Counted from the first letter of the stretch, positions 27,549 through 36,635 are shown. The stretch is 64,000 bases of DNA from an uncultured Pseudomonadota bacterium (GCA_903832085.1 CAIKZZ010000040.1:1-64000), one strand, 5' to 3'. The notes: generated by a model not told the origin, from the sequence alone. Numbers and translations are program-made.

Positions 27549-27575
27549 CCCGGCCAAACGACTCGTTTGGCCGGG
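27549..27575. terminator. Strong hairpin after glnA
   Basis: CCCGGCCAAAC (27549-27559), loop GACTC, GTTTGGCCGGG (27565-27575): eleven perfect pairs starting 13 bases after the glnA stop. It lacks a T-run, so it may attenuate rather than fully stop transcription into the downstream ntr genes, or protect the glnA mRNA 3' end. Confidence 0.65.
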
Positions 27576-27672
27576 CCGACTTGCGGCGCCGCACCAGCCA
27601 AAGCTCCGGCACATGCTGCGGCTCGGGGTTTTCCACTTTGATAGTCGGGAGGCGAGGGGCTATGCTCGGGGT

Positions 27673-28218
27673 ATGCGTACACGACATTTACTGCTTAGCC
27701 TCTCGCTGGTTACTGCGCTCATGGCTAACACCGCGCTGGCAACCACGCTATATAAGTGGATTGATGCCAATGGCGTTACGCATTACTCCGATCAGCCGAT
27801 GCCAGGCGCTCAAAAAATGGATGTCGCGAGCGCACAGACTTATAAAGCCTTGGGCACAGCACCAACACGTCCTCAAAAATCAACACAAGCGCCGGTCGCA
27901 GGATATAGCCGGCTTGCCATCACTCAGCCAGTGCCTGAGCAAACGTTTCAAGTGGGCCGGATTGATATCAGTGCGGTCCTTGATCCCGGCCTCAGGCCAG
28001 GGGATGCGCTGTGGTTTCTGATCGACGGTGCCCGCGACGCGGAGCCCGCACAGGGGCTATCCACTTCCATCGAGCTGAGCCGGGGCTCGCATACAGCATC
28101 AGTGTTGGTTGCCGACGCGACGGGTACCGTGATCATCGCCTCCGAGGCCGTGACCTTTTACGTCCACGGAGCCTCAATCTTGCAGCCGCCCAAAGGCCCG
28201 CTGCTTATGAAGAAATAG
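27673..28218 (+). CDS. DUF4124 domain-containing exported protein
   Basis: The 181-residue product begins at the ATG at 27673 with a signal peptide (MRTRHLLLSLSLVTALMANTALA). A DUF4124 module follows directly: TLYKWIDANGVTHYSDQPMPGA. This short beta-rich unit is common in periplasmic or envelope proteins of beta- and gammaproteobacteria; its role is unknown. The rest of the chain folds into an Ig-like strand region (VLDPGLRPGDALWFLIDGA...SHTASVLVADATGTVI), which suggests an extracytoplasmic binding or structural role. It lies between glnA and ntrB, 28 bases from ntrB, and probably shares the ntrBC transcript. Confidence 0.82.
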   Translation: MRTRHLLLSLSLVTALMANTALATTLYKWIDANGVTHYSDQPMPGAQKMDVASAQTYKALGTAPTRPQKSTQAPVAGYSRLAITQPVPEQTFQVGRIDISAVLDPGLRPGDALWFLIDGARDAEPAQGLSTSIELSRGSHTASVLVADATGTVIIASEAVTFYVHGASILQPPKGPLLMKK

Positions 28219-28246
28219 CTGAGCGTCTACCGCAGGACGCGCGCGT

Positions 28247-29329
28247 ATGGCAGTAGACGCGCGCTATGTCAGTCCATTCGTGGCAGACGGCGAACTCATC
28301 GACGCTCTGTCTTTGTCCGTCGTGATTGTGGACTCCAGAGATGCCATTGATTACCTGAATGCGTCTGCACAGGCCTTGTTTGCAACAGGCATTAAGCAGG
28401 CGCGGGGCCGCCAGCTGGCTGACTTGGTGCGTGATCCAAGCGCTATCGCTGCAATGATCCATCGTGCTCGCACCAGCGATGAGCCTACTGCACATCGCGA
28501 ACTCCGCTTAGCTCCCAGTGCACGCAGTGACTCTGAGTTTTTGGTTGATTGCACAGCGTCGCAGCTCGACAGTGAGCGAGTCCTACTCGAAATAGCTGAT
28601 ACGACACGGCAACGTCGCATCGATCGCGAAACAGCGTTACTCGCACAGCTCGGCGGCAACCGACTGATGGTGAGGCAGTTAGCACATGAGGTAAAAAATC
28701 CATTGGGTGGTTTGCGTGGAGCCGCTCAATTGCTCGAGCGTGAGCTGCCATCACAGATGCTGAAGGAATATACGCAACTGATCATTCGCGAAGCAGATCG
28801 GCTGCATAAATTGGTAGATAACTTGCTAGGCCCAGGTGGACCACCGAACAAAGAGCTCGTTAATCCTCACGAGCTTTTGCAGCATGTCTATCAACTATTG
28901 CGTAGTGAAGCGAGCGACGGCATTGCGATTGTGCGGGACTACGACCCGTCATTGCCCACGCTATACGCGGATCGTGACCAGCTGATCCAGGCCATGTTGA
29001 ATGTGGGCCGTAACGCAATTCAAGTGTTAGGACAGAGTGGCCGGCTGATACTGCGTACACGCGCCATGGTTAGCTCCACCATTGGGACACGCCATCATGG
29101 CGTGGTTGTGAGCATCCAGTTTGAAGACAACGGTCCTGGAGTATTGCCCGAGATTGCTGACACCATTTTTTATCCGTTGGTCACTAGCCGTCCCGACGGT
29201 AATGGTCTGGGTCTTGCGGTTGCGCAGGATCTCGTCACCCGACACGGGGGCTTAATCGAATTTGATAGCCGTCCGGGCCACACAGTTTTTACAATATTAT
29301 TGCCATTGAAGGATCTCACCGATGGCTGA
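28247..29329 (+). CDS. glnL: Nitrogen regulation sensor histidine kinase NtrB
   Basis: This 360-residue cytoplasmic kinase has no membrane span, as expected for NtrB. It has a PAS-like N-terminal domain (about 15-125), the H-box LAHEVKNPLGG with phospho-acceptor His147, the N-box NVGRNAIQ (252-259), and G-boxes DNGPG (284-288) and GNGLGLA (308-314). It phosphorylates NtrC under nitrogen limitation and is controlled by PII proteins. The gene overlaps the ntrC start by eight bases. Its position after glnA and the DUF4124 gene is the classical glnA-ntrBC arrangement. Confidence 0.95.
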   Translation: MAVDARYVSPFVADGELIDALSLSVVIVDSRDAIDYLNASAQALFATGIKQARGRQLADLVRDPSAIAAMIHRARTSDEPTAHRELRLAPSARSDSEFLVDCTASQLDSERVLLEIADTTRQRRIDRETALLAQLGGNRLMVRQLAHEVKNPLGGLRGAAQLLERELPSQMLKEYTQLIIREADRLHKLVDNLLGPGGPPNKELVNPHELLQHVYQLLRSEASDGIAIVRDYDPSLPTLYADRDQLIQAMLNVGRNAIQVLGQSGRLILRTRAMVSSTIGTRHHGVVVSIQFEDNGPGVLPEIADTIFYPLVTSRPDGNGLGLAVAQDLVTRHGGLIEFDSRPGHTVFTILLPLKDLTDG

Positions 29330-30737
29330 AGCACTGACTGTTTGGCTAGTGGATGACGATGCATCGATCCGTTGGGTGCTAGAACGCGCATTGAAAGGCA
29401 GTGGTATGAAGCCACGCGCATTTGATAGCGCTCGTGCGGTACTCGAAGCGCTGACACACAGTGAGCCGGATGTGTTGATTACCGATATACGCATGCCCGG
29501 CGAAAGCGGCCTGATGCTGCTCGACAAGGTGTTGCAAAGTCATCCGCGCTTGCCAGTGATTGTAATGACTGCACATTCGGATCTAGATGCGGCTGTCGCC
29601 GCATATCAGGGTGGCGCCTTTGAATATCTGCCAAAGCCTTTTGACATTGATGATGCTGTTGCTTTAGTACAGCGCGCCGCTCAGCAGACCAATCAACCAG
29701 TGACACCGGCCGCCGAGACAGCTGCCATCAGCGGCTTGCTCGGTCACGCACCGGCGATGCAAGAAGTGTTTCGATCGATCGGGCGCTTGTCGCGCTCTAG
29801 CATGGCCGTGTTAATTACCGGCGAATCCGGTACTGGCAAGGAGCTTGTTGCTCGCGCTTTGCATCGCCACAGCCCACGCGCGACCAAAGCATTCATTGCA
29901 TTAAACACAGCGGCGTTCACGCCGGAGCTACTGGAGTCAGAGCTCTTTGGTCATGAGAAGGGAGCTTTTACTGGCGCCGATGCGCTACGCCGGGGCCGCT
30001 TCGAGCAGGCTGACGGCGGGACGCTCTTTTTAGATGAAATCGGTGATATGTCGAGTGCCCTACAGACTCGCCTACTACGAGTTCTTGCAGAGGGCGAGTT
30101 TTATCGTGTGGGTGGCAACAGCCCAATCCGAGTTGACGTACGCGTCATTGCAGCAACACACCAGGACTTAGCCGCACGAGTACTAAGCCAGCAGTTTCGT
30201 GAGGACTTGCTGCATCGCCTGAATGTGATCCATATCGCCTTACCGCCGCTACGCGCCCGTGCACAAGACATTCCAGAGCTGCTGCGCCACTATCTGATCC
30301 AGGCCGCCCGCGAGATTGGCACCGAGCCTAAATCGCTGTCAGCTGCGGCAGAGCAGCGGCTGATGCTCTGCGAGTGGCCCGGCAATGTGCGCCAACTGGT
30401 CAATGTCTGCCGTAGGCTGACAGTTGCCTCGCCAGGGCATGAGATCCGTGTGGAGGATTTGCCCGCTGAATTACAACATACCAACCAAGTTGATACTGTC
30501 GGCGGTTGGTCACAGTTACTTGCGCGATGGGCAAAGAGCCACACAGCGGGCGCCTTGCTTGAGCTTGCACTGCCCGAATTTGAGCGTACTTTGATTCGGG
30601 TGGCGCTAGAGCGGTCTGGCGGTCGTCGGCAAGATGCTGCCAAATTACTCGGTTGGGGGCGCAATACCCTGACGCGTAAGATTCGCGAATTGGGACTTGA
30701 ACTGTCAGTGGTTGATGATGAGCCTAATGTGGCCTGA
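29322..30737 (+). CDS. glnG: Nitrogen regulation response regulator NtrC
   Basis: The 471-residue protein is a sigma54-dependent activator. The receiver domain has the acidic pair at 11-13 and phospho-acceptor Asp55 (ITDIRMPG), plus the conserved Lys in LPKPFD. The AAA+ domain carries GESGTGKE (Walker A), the sigma54-contact loop GAFTGAD, and LDEIGDM (Walker B). The C-terminal Fis-type helix-turn-helix is in RRQDAAKLLGWGRNTLTRKIRELGL. It would bind the operators upstream of glnA. Full-length and intact. Confidence 0.96.
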   Translation: MAEALTVWLVDDDASIRWVLERALKGSGMKPRAFDSARAVLEALTHSEPDVLITDIRMPGESGLMLLDKVLQSHPRLPVIVMTAHSDLDAAVAAYQGGAFEYLPKPFDIDDAVALVQRAAQQTNQPVTPAAETAAISGLLGHAPAMQEVFRSIGRLSRSSMAVLITGESGTGKELVARALHRHSPRATKAFIALNTAAFTPELLESELFGHEKGAFTGADALRRGRFEQADGGTLFLDEIGDMSSALQTRLLRVLAEGEFYRVGGNSPIRVDVRVIAATHQDLAARVLSQQFREDLLHRLNVIHIALPPLRARAQDIPELLRHYLIQAAREIGTEPKSLSAAAEQRLMLCEWPGNVRQLVNVCRRLTVASPGHEIRVEDLPAELQHTNQVDTVGGWSQLLARWAKSHTAGALLELALPEFERTLIRVALERSGGRRQDAAKLLGWGRNTLTRKIRELGLELSVVDDEPNVA

Positions 30738-30804
30738 GAGGCGCGCTCCTTACGCGTATTGCTGCAAGGTCACTGCCTGAATCTCCAAGGTCAAGGATAC
30801 CGCT

Positions 30805-32517
30805 ATGTCAAAGGTCACGCGCCGTCATTTCTTAGGGGCCGGTGCATTGCTCGCGGCTCCTGCGATTGCAGCAACTAAGCCGCGCGGTAAAGCAGCTACA
30901 GGCGCTGTGAGCCGCGCCGATTTGATCACGATCAACGCCAATGTGTTGACGCAAGATGTCACACAGCCGCTTGCACAAGCGTTTGCTGTGCGTAACGGGC
31001 GTTTTGTCGCAATCGGCAGTAATGCCGAGATGAGTGCTCACAAGGGGCCATCCACCGAAGTTATTGATGCTGCTGGCGCCACCATCACGCCCGGCTTTAT
31101 TGATGCGCATTGTCATCCAGGCGAACTAGAAGAGCTTTACGATGTGAATGCTGACTTGCGTAGCATCGAAGCCATACAGGCAGCGTTAGCTGCACGGGTT
31201 GCCACGACCCCCGAAGGATACTGGGTCCGTGGATTTAAGTTCGACGACACAAAGCTCAGCAATGGCAGGCCACTATCGCGCCGTGATCTAGATGCTGTTT
31301 CAACGCGCCACCCACTATGTGTTGAGCACCGTGGTGGGCATACTACTTGGTATAACAGTAAAGCATTCGAGCTTGCTGGTATTACCCGCCATACACCTGA
31401 CCCAACTGATGGCCGCTACTTCCGTGACGACACAGGGGAGTTGCAAGGCGAGGTCGCTGAGAATGCGCGAGACATCTTTGAGCGCGTCGGTAAGCGCGAA
31501 AGTTTTACCCCGGAGCAGCAACGCGAGCGTGGCCGTGCGGCGATGGCCTACATGTCAAAACTGCTGACACGCGTGGGTTTGACGAGCGTGCACGATGCTT
31601 GGGCTGACTCCAATAAAATTCGTACCTATCAGGACACGCGTGCCGCAGGTGAGCTGTTGCACCGAGCATACATCATGCCGTTTGGCACAGGGAGCAACAG
31701 CCCATTTCACCAGCTCCGGGCTGCTGGCGTTTATACTGGTCTTGGAGATGATCGGGTCAAGATCGGCCCCGCTAAGTTCGTGGCCGACGGTTCCGCATCC
31801 GAGCGCACCATGCGTATGAGCACACCGTATGTGGGTCGACCAAACGACTTTGGCATACTGACTATGGACCAACAGCAAATTCACGACGCGGTAGAAGAGG
31901 CGCATCGTAGTGGTTGGCAAGTCGCGATTCATGCTAATGGTGATGTCACGATTGATATGGTGCTCAACGCCTATGAGCGCGTACTAAAATTATGGCCGCA
32001 TCCCGATCGGCGTCATCGGATTGAGCACTGCTCATTAATAAATCCGTCGCTAGTTGCCCGCATTAAGGCCACCGGTACCATTCCCGCGCCGTTTTGGACT
32101 TACGTGTATTACCACGGTGAGAAGTGGCGCGAGTACGGCTCCGACAAAATGAACTCTATGTTTGCGCACCGCTCGTTTCTAGATGCTGGGATTCGCGTCC
32201 CAGGGGCGTCTGACTATACGCCTGGACCATTTGACCCTTTAATGGCGCTACAAAGTTTAGTTACACGCACAGATTATGCGGGACGCGAGTGGGGCCCAAA
32301 ACAGCGGGTAACTATTGAGGAGGCGCTACGCATAGCGACTCTCAATGGCGCCTATGCCTCCTACGAGGAGCACCTCAAAGGCTCGATAAGTGTCAATAAG
32401 TATGCTGACTTTGTGTTGCTCGACAAAGACCCACGCATAACGGATCCGATGCGCTTGAAAGATATTAGCGTCCTGCGCACCGTCGTCGGCGGGCAGAGTG
32501 TTTACGTGGCAAGCTAA
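30805..32517 (+). CDS. Tat-exported amidohydrolase (YtcJ-like, metal-dependent)
   Basis: The 570-residue protein begins with a twin-arginine signal (TRRHFLGAGALLAAPAIAA) for export in folded form by the Tat system; tatABC lies further right in this window. The mature part is a composite-domain amidohydrolase of the YtcJ/imidazolonepropionase-like class. The metal motif HCH lies in GFIDAHCHPGELEE, later ligands in the IHANGD and RIEHC segments, and the final Asp in GASDYTPGPFDP. The true substrates of YtcJ-like enzymes are mostly unknown; hydrolysis of a cyclic or N-acyl amide or ester is likely. The ATG at 30805 is preceded by AAGGTCAAGGATACCGCT. It stands alone between ntrC and an MscS gene. 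Confidence 0.86.
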   Translation: MSKVTRRHFLGAGALLAAPAIAATKPRGKAATGAVSRADLITINANVLTQDVTQPLAQAFAVRNGRFVAIGSNAEMSAHKGPSTEVIDAAGATITPGFIDAHCHPGELEELYDVNADLRSIEAIQAALAARVATTPEGYWVRGFKFDDTKLSNGRPLSRRDLDAVSTRHPLCVEHRGGHTTWYNSKAFELAGITRHTPDPTDGRYFRDDTGELQGEVAENARDIFERVGKRESFTPEQQRERGRAAMAYMSKLLTRVGLTSVHDAWADSNKIRTYQDTRAAGELLHRAYIMPFGTGSNSPFHQLRAAGVYTGLGDDRVKIGPAKFVADGSASERTMRMSTPYVGRPNDFGILTMDQQQIHDAVEEAHRSGWQVAIHANGDVTIDMVLNAYERVLKLWPHPDRRHRIEHCSLINPSLVARIKATGTIPAPFWTYVYYHGEKWREYGSDKMNSMFAHRSFLDAGIRVPGASDYTPGPFDPLMALQSLVTRTDYAGREWGPKQRVTIEEALRIATLNGAYASYEEHLKGSISVNKYADFVLLDKDPRITDPMRLKDISVLRTVVGGQSVYVAS

Positions 32518-32584
32518 GACACTGTCTGACCTAAAGTACCCATCGGTGATCGATTAGTCTGATGTTTTTCGTTATGCTGACCTC

Positions 32585-33652
32585 ATGCACGCACTGTATG
32601 CTCAATTAGGCTTGTCGGGAGATGCCGTTTATCTCGGCAACTCGCTCTCTGACTGTGTCAATGCGCTTGCCATCGCGCTACTGACCTTCGTGGCGCTCAT
32701 CCTGATACGTCGTCAAGTGCTAGTACGCACTCGGCGATTGCTCGGTATGGACTTGCCACGCAGCATTCGACTCGTGATTGACATCGTGGCCACGACACGA
32801 CGCTTTGTGCTGTTGGCAGTCTCCTTACTTGTCGGCGCGAAATTTTTGGACCTAGGCCTGCACATCGAGCATCGTGTGGATGCGTTTATTGCGACACTGG
32901 TGCTGCTACAAATCGGTATCTGGTTGTCAGCCGTAGTACGGTTTTACCTAGATACACAAGCCCTTGATACGAGCAATCGTAGCGTGCAGTCCGTGGTGAC
33001 CATCGCACGGTTTCTTGCCAATACAGTCATCTGGTCGCTGGTCTTACTGTTGGCACTTGATAATATGGGGTTTCAAGTCAAGCCCTTGCTTGCAGGACTT
33101 GGTATAGGCGGCATTGCGGTCGCTCTCGCCGTACAAAACGTTCTTGGTGACTTGCTGGCATCTGTCGCGATCGCGTTGGATAAGCCCTTCGAGGTTGGTG
33201 ATGCATTGACCCTTGATGGTGGATATACCGGTACGGTTGAGACGATTGGCATCAAAAGTACCCGCTTAACGAGTAACACCGGCGAGCAGATTGTGATATC
33301 GAATGCTGAATTAGTGAAAGCGCGCGTACGTAATTTTGGACGGTTGCAACAGCGTCGAGCCATCATGCGTTTTGGTATCGCTTACAACAACAAAGCTGAT
33401 GGTCTTGCTGATATACCACGCCTGCTCAGTACGGCGGTTAGTCACCATCAGAATGCGCGATTCGAACGGGCGCACTGTGTGGGCTTTTCAGCCGCCGCCA
33501 TCGACTTTGAGGCAACCTATGTAGTGATGAGCGCTGATTACACAGTGTTTTTAAATGTGCAGCACGCCATCAACCTGGAGTTTGCACGCAGTCTAGAGGC
33601 ATGTGGGATCGTGTTTGCGGCGGCACAGCCGCTCGTCGCAGCTAAGATCTGA
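32585..33652 (+). CDS. Mechanosensitive ion channel, MscS family
   Basis: The 355-residue inner-membrane protein has about four or five membrane spans. The family-defining pore helix and beta domain follow: GLGIGGIAVALAVQNVLGDLLASVAIALDKPFEVGD, then the beta-rich VETIGIKSTRL and a C-terminal cytoplasmic vestibule domain (RRAIMRFGIAYNNK onward). Such channels open under membrane tension to release solutes during osmotic downshift. It is larger than E. coli MscS (286 residues) because of an extra N-terminal membrane segment. No partner genes are linked; the amidohydrolase upstream ends 67 bases before. Confidence 0.9.
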   Translation: MHALYAQLGLSGDAVYLGNSLSDCVNALAIALLTFVALILIRRQVLVRTRRLLGMDLPRSIRLVIDIVATTRRFVLLAVSLLVGAKFLDLGLHIEHRVDAFIATLVLLQIGIWLSAVVRFYLDTQALDTSNRSVQSVVTIARFLANTVIWSLVLLLALDNMGFQVKPLLAGLGIGGIAVALAVQNVLGDLLASVAIALDKPFEVGDALTLDGGYTGTVETIGIKSTRLTSNTGEQIVISNAELVKARVRNFGRLQQRRAIMRFGIAYNNKADGLADIPRLLSTAVSHHQNARFERAHCVGFSAAAIDFEATYVVMSADYTVFLNVQHAINLEFARSLEACGIVFAAAQPLVAAKI

Positions 33653-34130
33653 GGGTTTGTAGTGGTGGGTGCTTTCGCCCCTATTAGTGGTTTTTGTGCG
33701 TTTGGCCCTGGGCGAGGCGGGCGAAGGGCACGTCCGCACGCTGCGGCGTTTCGCTTTCTCGCCGCTCGTGCCAAAGGCTCAAAGTCGCTTGTTTGTCGGT
33801 GTCGATGAGCCAGACTGGACGTCAAGTGGATGGACGAATCCGCTGGCGTTACAGCGATGCTCACGAGAGCCTTGACGGTGAGCGTGGCTGATCCTGTTAT
33901 ACCGGACAAAGTTGCCGCGATCCGCCAACAGCGATCGATGAGTCACGGGGCGTTACAGAAATACTGGCGAGTTGGGGTCTCTCGCCCCCTTCACCACATC
34001 CAGTGTCCGAAAAAAACTGTGAGAAGACTGAATCCAATAATACGTAATACGTTTTTCAGTGTTCCTTAAGTTTCATGGCGCCGGCACGACGATACCGCAA
34101 CGCTGTTCTTTCTTCGACTTTGCCGCCACT
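33653..34130. other. 478-base noncoding stretch with ParA-like remnant
   Basis: This is one of the two longest gene-free stretches of the window. It holds the minus-strand ParA-like fragment (33684-33821), reading frames broken by stops on both strands, and an A/T-richer right half (around 34010-34070). No intact gene, tRNA or strong terminator was seen. Confidence 0.6.
33684..33821 (-). pseudogene. ParA-family ATPase remnant
   Basis: On the minus strand a 45-codon stretch bounded by in-frame stops (TGA just before, TAA at 33684-33686) reads VWLIDTDKQATLSLWHERR and continues with SETPQRADVPFARL. This is the Walker-B-region style of ParA/MinD-like proteins (xVLLIDTDxQ followed by a Trp and basic residues). 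No P-loop KGGxGKT precedes it and no start codon fits, so it is a decayed fragment rather than a gene. Its origin, plasmid or integrated element, is unknown. The identification is by motif recall only. Confidence 0.4.
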
Positions 34131-35096
34131 TCACGACAGGCCTGCGTGCGCTGTGTCGAGTGTGCCCACTAAGGCCGCCACGTTTTTAAATTGATGCTCT
34201 GCTAGATAGGCTGCGATCCCGGCGTTGATCTTGCGACAGACATGCGGGTCATAGAAGAGAGCGGTTCCCACACCAACCGCACTTGCGCCTGCTATTAAAA
34301 ACTCCAAGGCGTCGGTGGCGCTGACGATACCACCCTGACCGATGATCGGTACCCCATGGCGGCGTGCAACATCGTAGACCTGATGCACTTTCAGTAGTGC
34401 GATCGGCTTAATGGCAGGCCCCGATAGGCCGCCTTGCGTATTACCAATGATTGGCCGGCGCGACTTCGCATCAATCGCCATGCCCATCACGGTATTGATA
34501 ACCGCAAGCGCATTGCTGCCGGCCTCTATACATAGACGTGCATTTTCGCGAATGTCTGTTTGATTGGGGCTGAGTTTAGTTATCAGTGGTTTTTTGGTCA
34601 CCGCGCGGCATGCGGCAACGACGCGAGCGCTCATATCTGGATAGTTACCAAACTGCACGCCGCCTTCTTTGACGTTGGGACAAGAGATGTTGATTTCCAT
34701 CGCATCAATGGCCGAGTCGTCAAACTGGCGTACGACTTCCACATATTCATCGATGGTTGAGCCGGACACGTTGGCGATGAAGCGTGTTTCACTAAAATCC
34801 AACGTCGGGAGTATCGTTTGCACTACATGACGGGTGCCCGGATTTTGTAGACCAATCGCGTTTAGCATGCCCATGGACGTTTCATAGACGCGATGCGCTG
34901 GATTACCGAGCCGTGGCTCGCCAGTAGTCCCTTTGAGCACCACCGCCCCACAGTCACGGTTGCTAAAACCCTCGACGCGGGTGTACTCCTCGCCAAAGCC
35001 CACGCAACCGGAGAGTAAGACGATTGGTGAAGCGAACTTGAGTCCGCAGAACTCAAACTGCAAGGTGGCGGCAGGGGCTTCACGAACGGCTGACAT
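34131..35096 (-). CDS. pyrD: Dihydroorotate dehydrogenase, class 1B catalytic subunit type
   Basis: This FMN enzyme oxidises dihydroorotate to orotate in pyrimidine synthesis. The 321-residue product has the class 1 pattern GCVGFGEEY, KGTTGEPRLGNP, MLNAIGLQNPG, and INISCPNVKEGG with the catalytic Cys that defines the 1B (NAD-linked) group; class 2 enzymes have Ser there. IIGNTQGGLSGPAIKP and IIGQGGI bind FMN. The ATG at 35096 is favoured; longer starts reach into the divergent trmL leader. Class 1B enzymes usually need the electron-transfer partner PyrK, but no pyrK lies nearby. Most gammaproteobacteria use the class 2 membrane-linked enzyme, so this may be an additional or acquired copy, or a relative such as a dihydropyrimidine dehydrogenase domain. 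Confidence 0.88.
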   Translation of the reverse strand: MSAVREAPAATLQFEFCGLKFASPIVLLSGCVGFGEEYTRVEGFSNRDCGAVVLKGTTGEPRLGNPAHRVYETSMGMLNAIGLQNPGTRHVVQTILPTLDFSETRFIANVSGSTIDEYVEVVRQFDDSAIDAMEINISCPNVKEGGVQFGNYPDMSARVVAACRAVTKKPLITKLSPNQTDIRENARLCIEAGSNALAVINTVMGMAIDAKSRRPIIGNTQGGLSGPAIKPIALLKVHQVYDVARRHGVPIIGQGGIVSATDALEFLIAGASAVGVGTALFYDPHVCRKINAGIAAYLAEHQFKNVAALVGTLDTAHAGLS

Positions 35097-35132
35097 GGGG
35101 GGATTATAGCGAACCATTAGGAGGTTCCGGGC

Positions 35133-35612
35133 ATGTTCCACATCATTTTGCTAAACCCTGAGATTCCGCCGAATACCGGCAATGTGATCCGGTTGTGCGC
35201 CAATACGGGTTCTCATCTGCATTTGGTGCATCCGCTCGGCTTTAGCATTAATGATGCGCAATTACGCCGCGCAGGTCTTGATTACCACGCCATGACGCGC
35301 GTGCGTGAGCATCCGGATCTGCCTAGTTGCTTGACCGCGCTTGCGCAGCGGCGAGTTTTTGCAGTCGAGACGGGCGGAGCCCGTTGCTATGCCGAGGCAA
35401 CGTTTCAGCCTGAGGACGTGTTCTTGTTTGGTTGTGAGACGGCGGGGCTATCAGCCAATGTCCTTGCCGGCTTCACGCCTGACAACGTATTAAGCATCCC
35501 CATGCAACCGGGGAATCGCAGCGTGAACCTGTCGAACTCTGTGGCATTGGTTGTTTACGAAGCCTGGCGTCAGAATGGCTTTCGCTTAAGCACTGCTACA
35601 GTTCCGGTTTGA
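35133..35612 (+). CDS. trmL: tRNA (cytidine/uridine-2'-O-)-methyltransferase TrmL
   Basis: This 159-residue SPOUT-fold enzyme methylates the 2'-OH of nucleotide 34 in two tRNA-Leu isoacceptors. The knot motifs are LLNPEIPPNTGNVIRLCANTG, FGCETAGL and IPMQPGNRSVNLSNSVALVVYE. The second motif has FGCE where most homologues have FGxE with Pro, Lys or Arg. The start ATG at 35133 has a perfect AGGAGGT at 35118-35124. It diverges from pyrD with a 36-base gap, and its last 17 bases overlap the convergent gpsA. Confidence 0.95.
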   Translation: MFHIILLNPEIPPNTGNVIRLCANTGSHLHLVHPLGFSINDAQLRRAGLDYHAMTRVREHPDLPSCLTALAQRRVFAVETGGARCYAEATFQPEDVFLFGCETAGLSANVLAGFTPDNVLSIPMQPGNRSVNLSNSVALVVYEAWRQNGFRLSTATVPV

Positions 35613-36618
35613 GTTGTCGCTCAAGCAGCGCTTTGACGGCGCTGGCGACATCCATATTCTCGTACAGCACCCGATAGATCTGTAGAACAATTGGCATATC
35701 GACTTGTGCTCGAGTCGCTACATCGCGCGCGGCGCGGGCGGCAGGAATGCCTTCGACGACAGAGCCTATCGCTTTTGCCGCTGCTTGCGAGTCACTGCCT
35801 TTGGCAATTAATAGACCAAGCCGCCGATTACGTGACTGATTATCGGTGCAGGTCAGTACTAAATCACCAAGGCCTGATAGACCCATGAATGTGTCTGGTT
35901 TTGCGCCGAGCGCAACGCCGAGGCGCGTGATTTCAGCAAGCCCGCGGGTGATCAGCGCAAGACGCGCATTGGCCCCGAGCTCGAGCCCATCGGCAATACC
36001 GGCACCGATGGCGATGACATTTTTAAGCGCCCCTCCCACCTCGACACCAATGACATCAGTGGAGGTATAGGCACGAAAGTGATCGCCCGACAGTGCCACG
36101 GCAAGTGCAGTAGCAAACTGAAGCTCCGTGGAGGCCACAGTGATGGCGCAAGGCAATCCTTTGGCGACTTCGAGCGCGAACGTGGGCCCGGACAACACGG
36201 CGAGTGGGATCACATCACCGAGTATGGCGCCCGCAATTTCGTGAGGTAGGCGGCCGCTGGCGAGCTCAAAGCCTTTGGTAGCCCAAGCCACTTTGTGTTT
36301 TGGGGTCAGTAGCGGCTTGATGGCCTGCAGCATCTCCGGAAACGCATGGCTCGGCACCGCGATGAGTAGCGTATCTGCTAGCGCAACGGTTTCGGTCAGC
36401 GATTGGCGTGGTGTGAGCTGCGCAGGGAAAACAATGCCTGGTAGAAACCGGTCATTGCGACGTTCAGCCTGCAGGCGCTGCATGGCTTGCGCATCGCGGC
36501 CCCACAGATCACACGGTGTGCCTGCGCGTGCGAGTTGTATAGCGAGCGCCGTACCCCAAGCCCCTGCTCCGAGTACGGCGACACGTCCCGCGCTCATCAC
36601 ATTCGAGTTGCCGGACAT
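35596..36618 (-). CDS. gpsA: Glycerol-3-phosphate dehydrogenase [NAD(P)+]
   Basis: GpsA reduces dihydroxyacetone phosphate to sn-glycerol 3-phosphate, the precursor of phospholipids. The 340-residue product has the Rossmann motif VLGAGAWGTALA, the substrate-binding catalytic Lys region KNVIAIGAGIADGL and the GLGDLVLTCTDNQSRNRRLG block. Two starts are possible: 36618 or Met8 at 36597. It is the last gene of rhodanese-grxC-secB-gpsA on the minus strand, the usual gammaproteobacterial order. Its 3' end overlaps trmL by 17 bases tail to tail. Confidence 0.97.
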   Translation of the reverse strand: MSGNSNVMSAGRVAVLGAGAWGTALAIQLARAGTPCDLWGRDAQAMQRLQAERRNDRFLPGIVFPAQLTPRQSLTETVALADTLLIAVPSHAFPEMLQAIKPLLTPKHKVAWATKGFELASGRLPHEIAGAILGDVIPLAVLSGPTFALEVAKGLPCAITVASTELQFATALAVALSGDHFRAYTSTDVIGVEVGGALKNVIAIGAGIADGLELGANARLALITRGLAEITRLGVALGAKPDTFMGLSGLGDLVLTCTDNQSRNRRLGLLIAKGSDSQAAAKAIGSVVEGIPAARAARDVATRAQVDMPIVLQIYRVLYENMDVASAVKALLERQLKPEL

Positions 36619-36635
36619 GAATTGCCCGGGAGCAG

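Noticed and set aside
32498-32510. parS-like GTGTTTACGTGGC near the end of the Tat amidohydrolase gene
   Set aside because: The core lacks the CACGTG centre and the symmetry, so it is not a ParB site.
33538-33909. 123-codon minus-strand frame across the mscS end
   Set aside because: It overlaps the mscS 3' end in antisense and is out of frame with the ParA-like stretch; residues look random.
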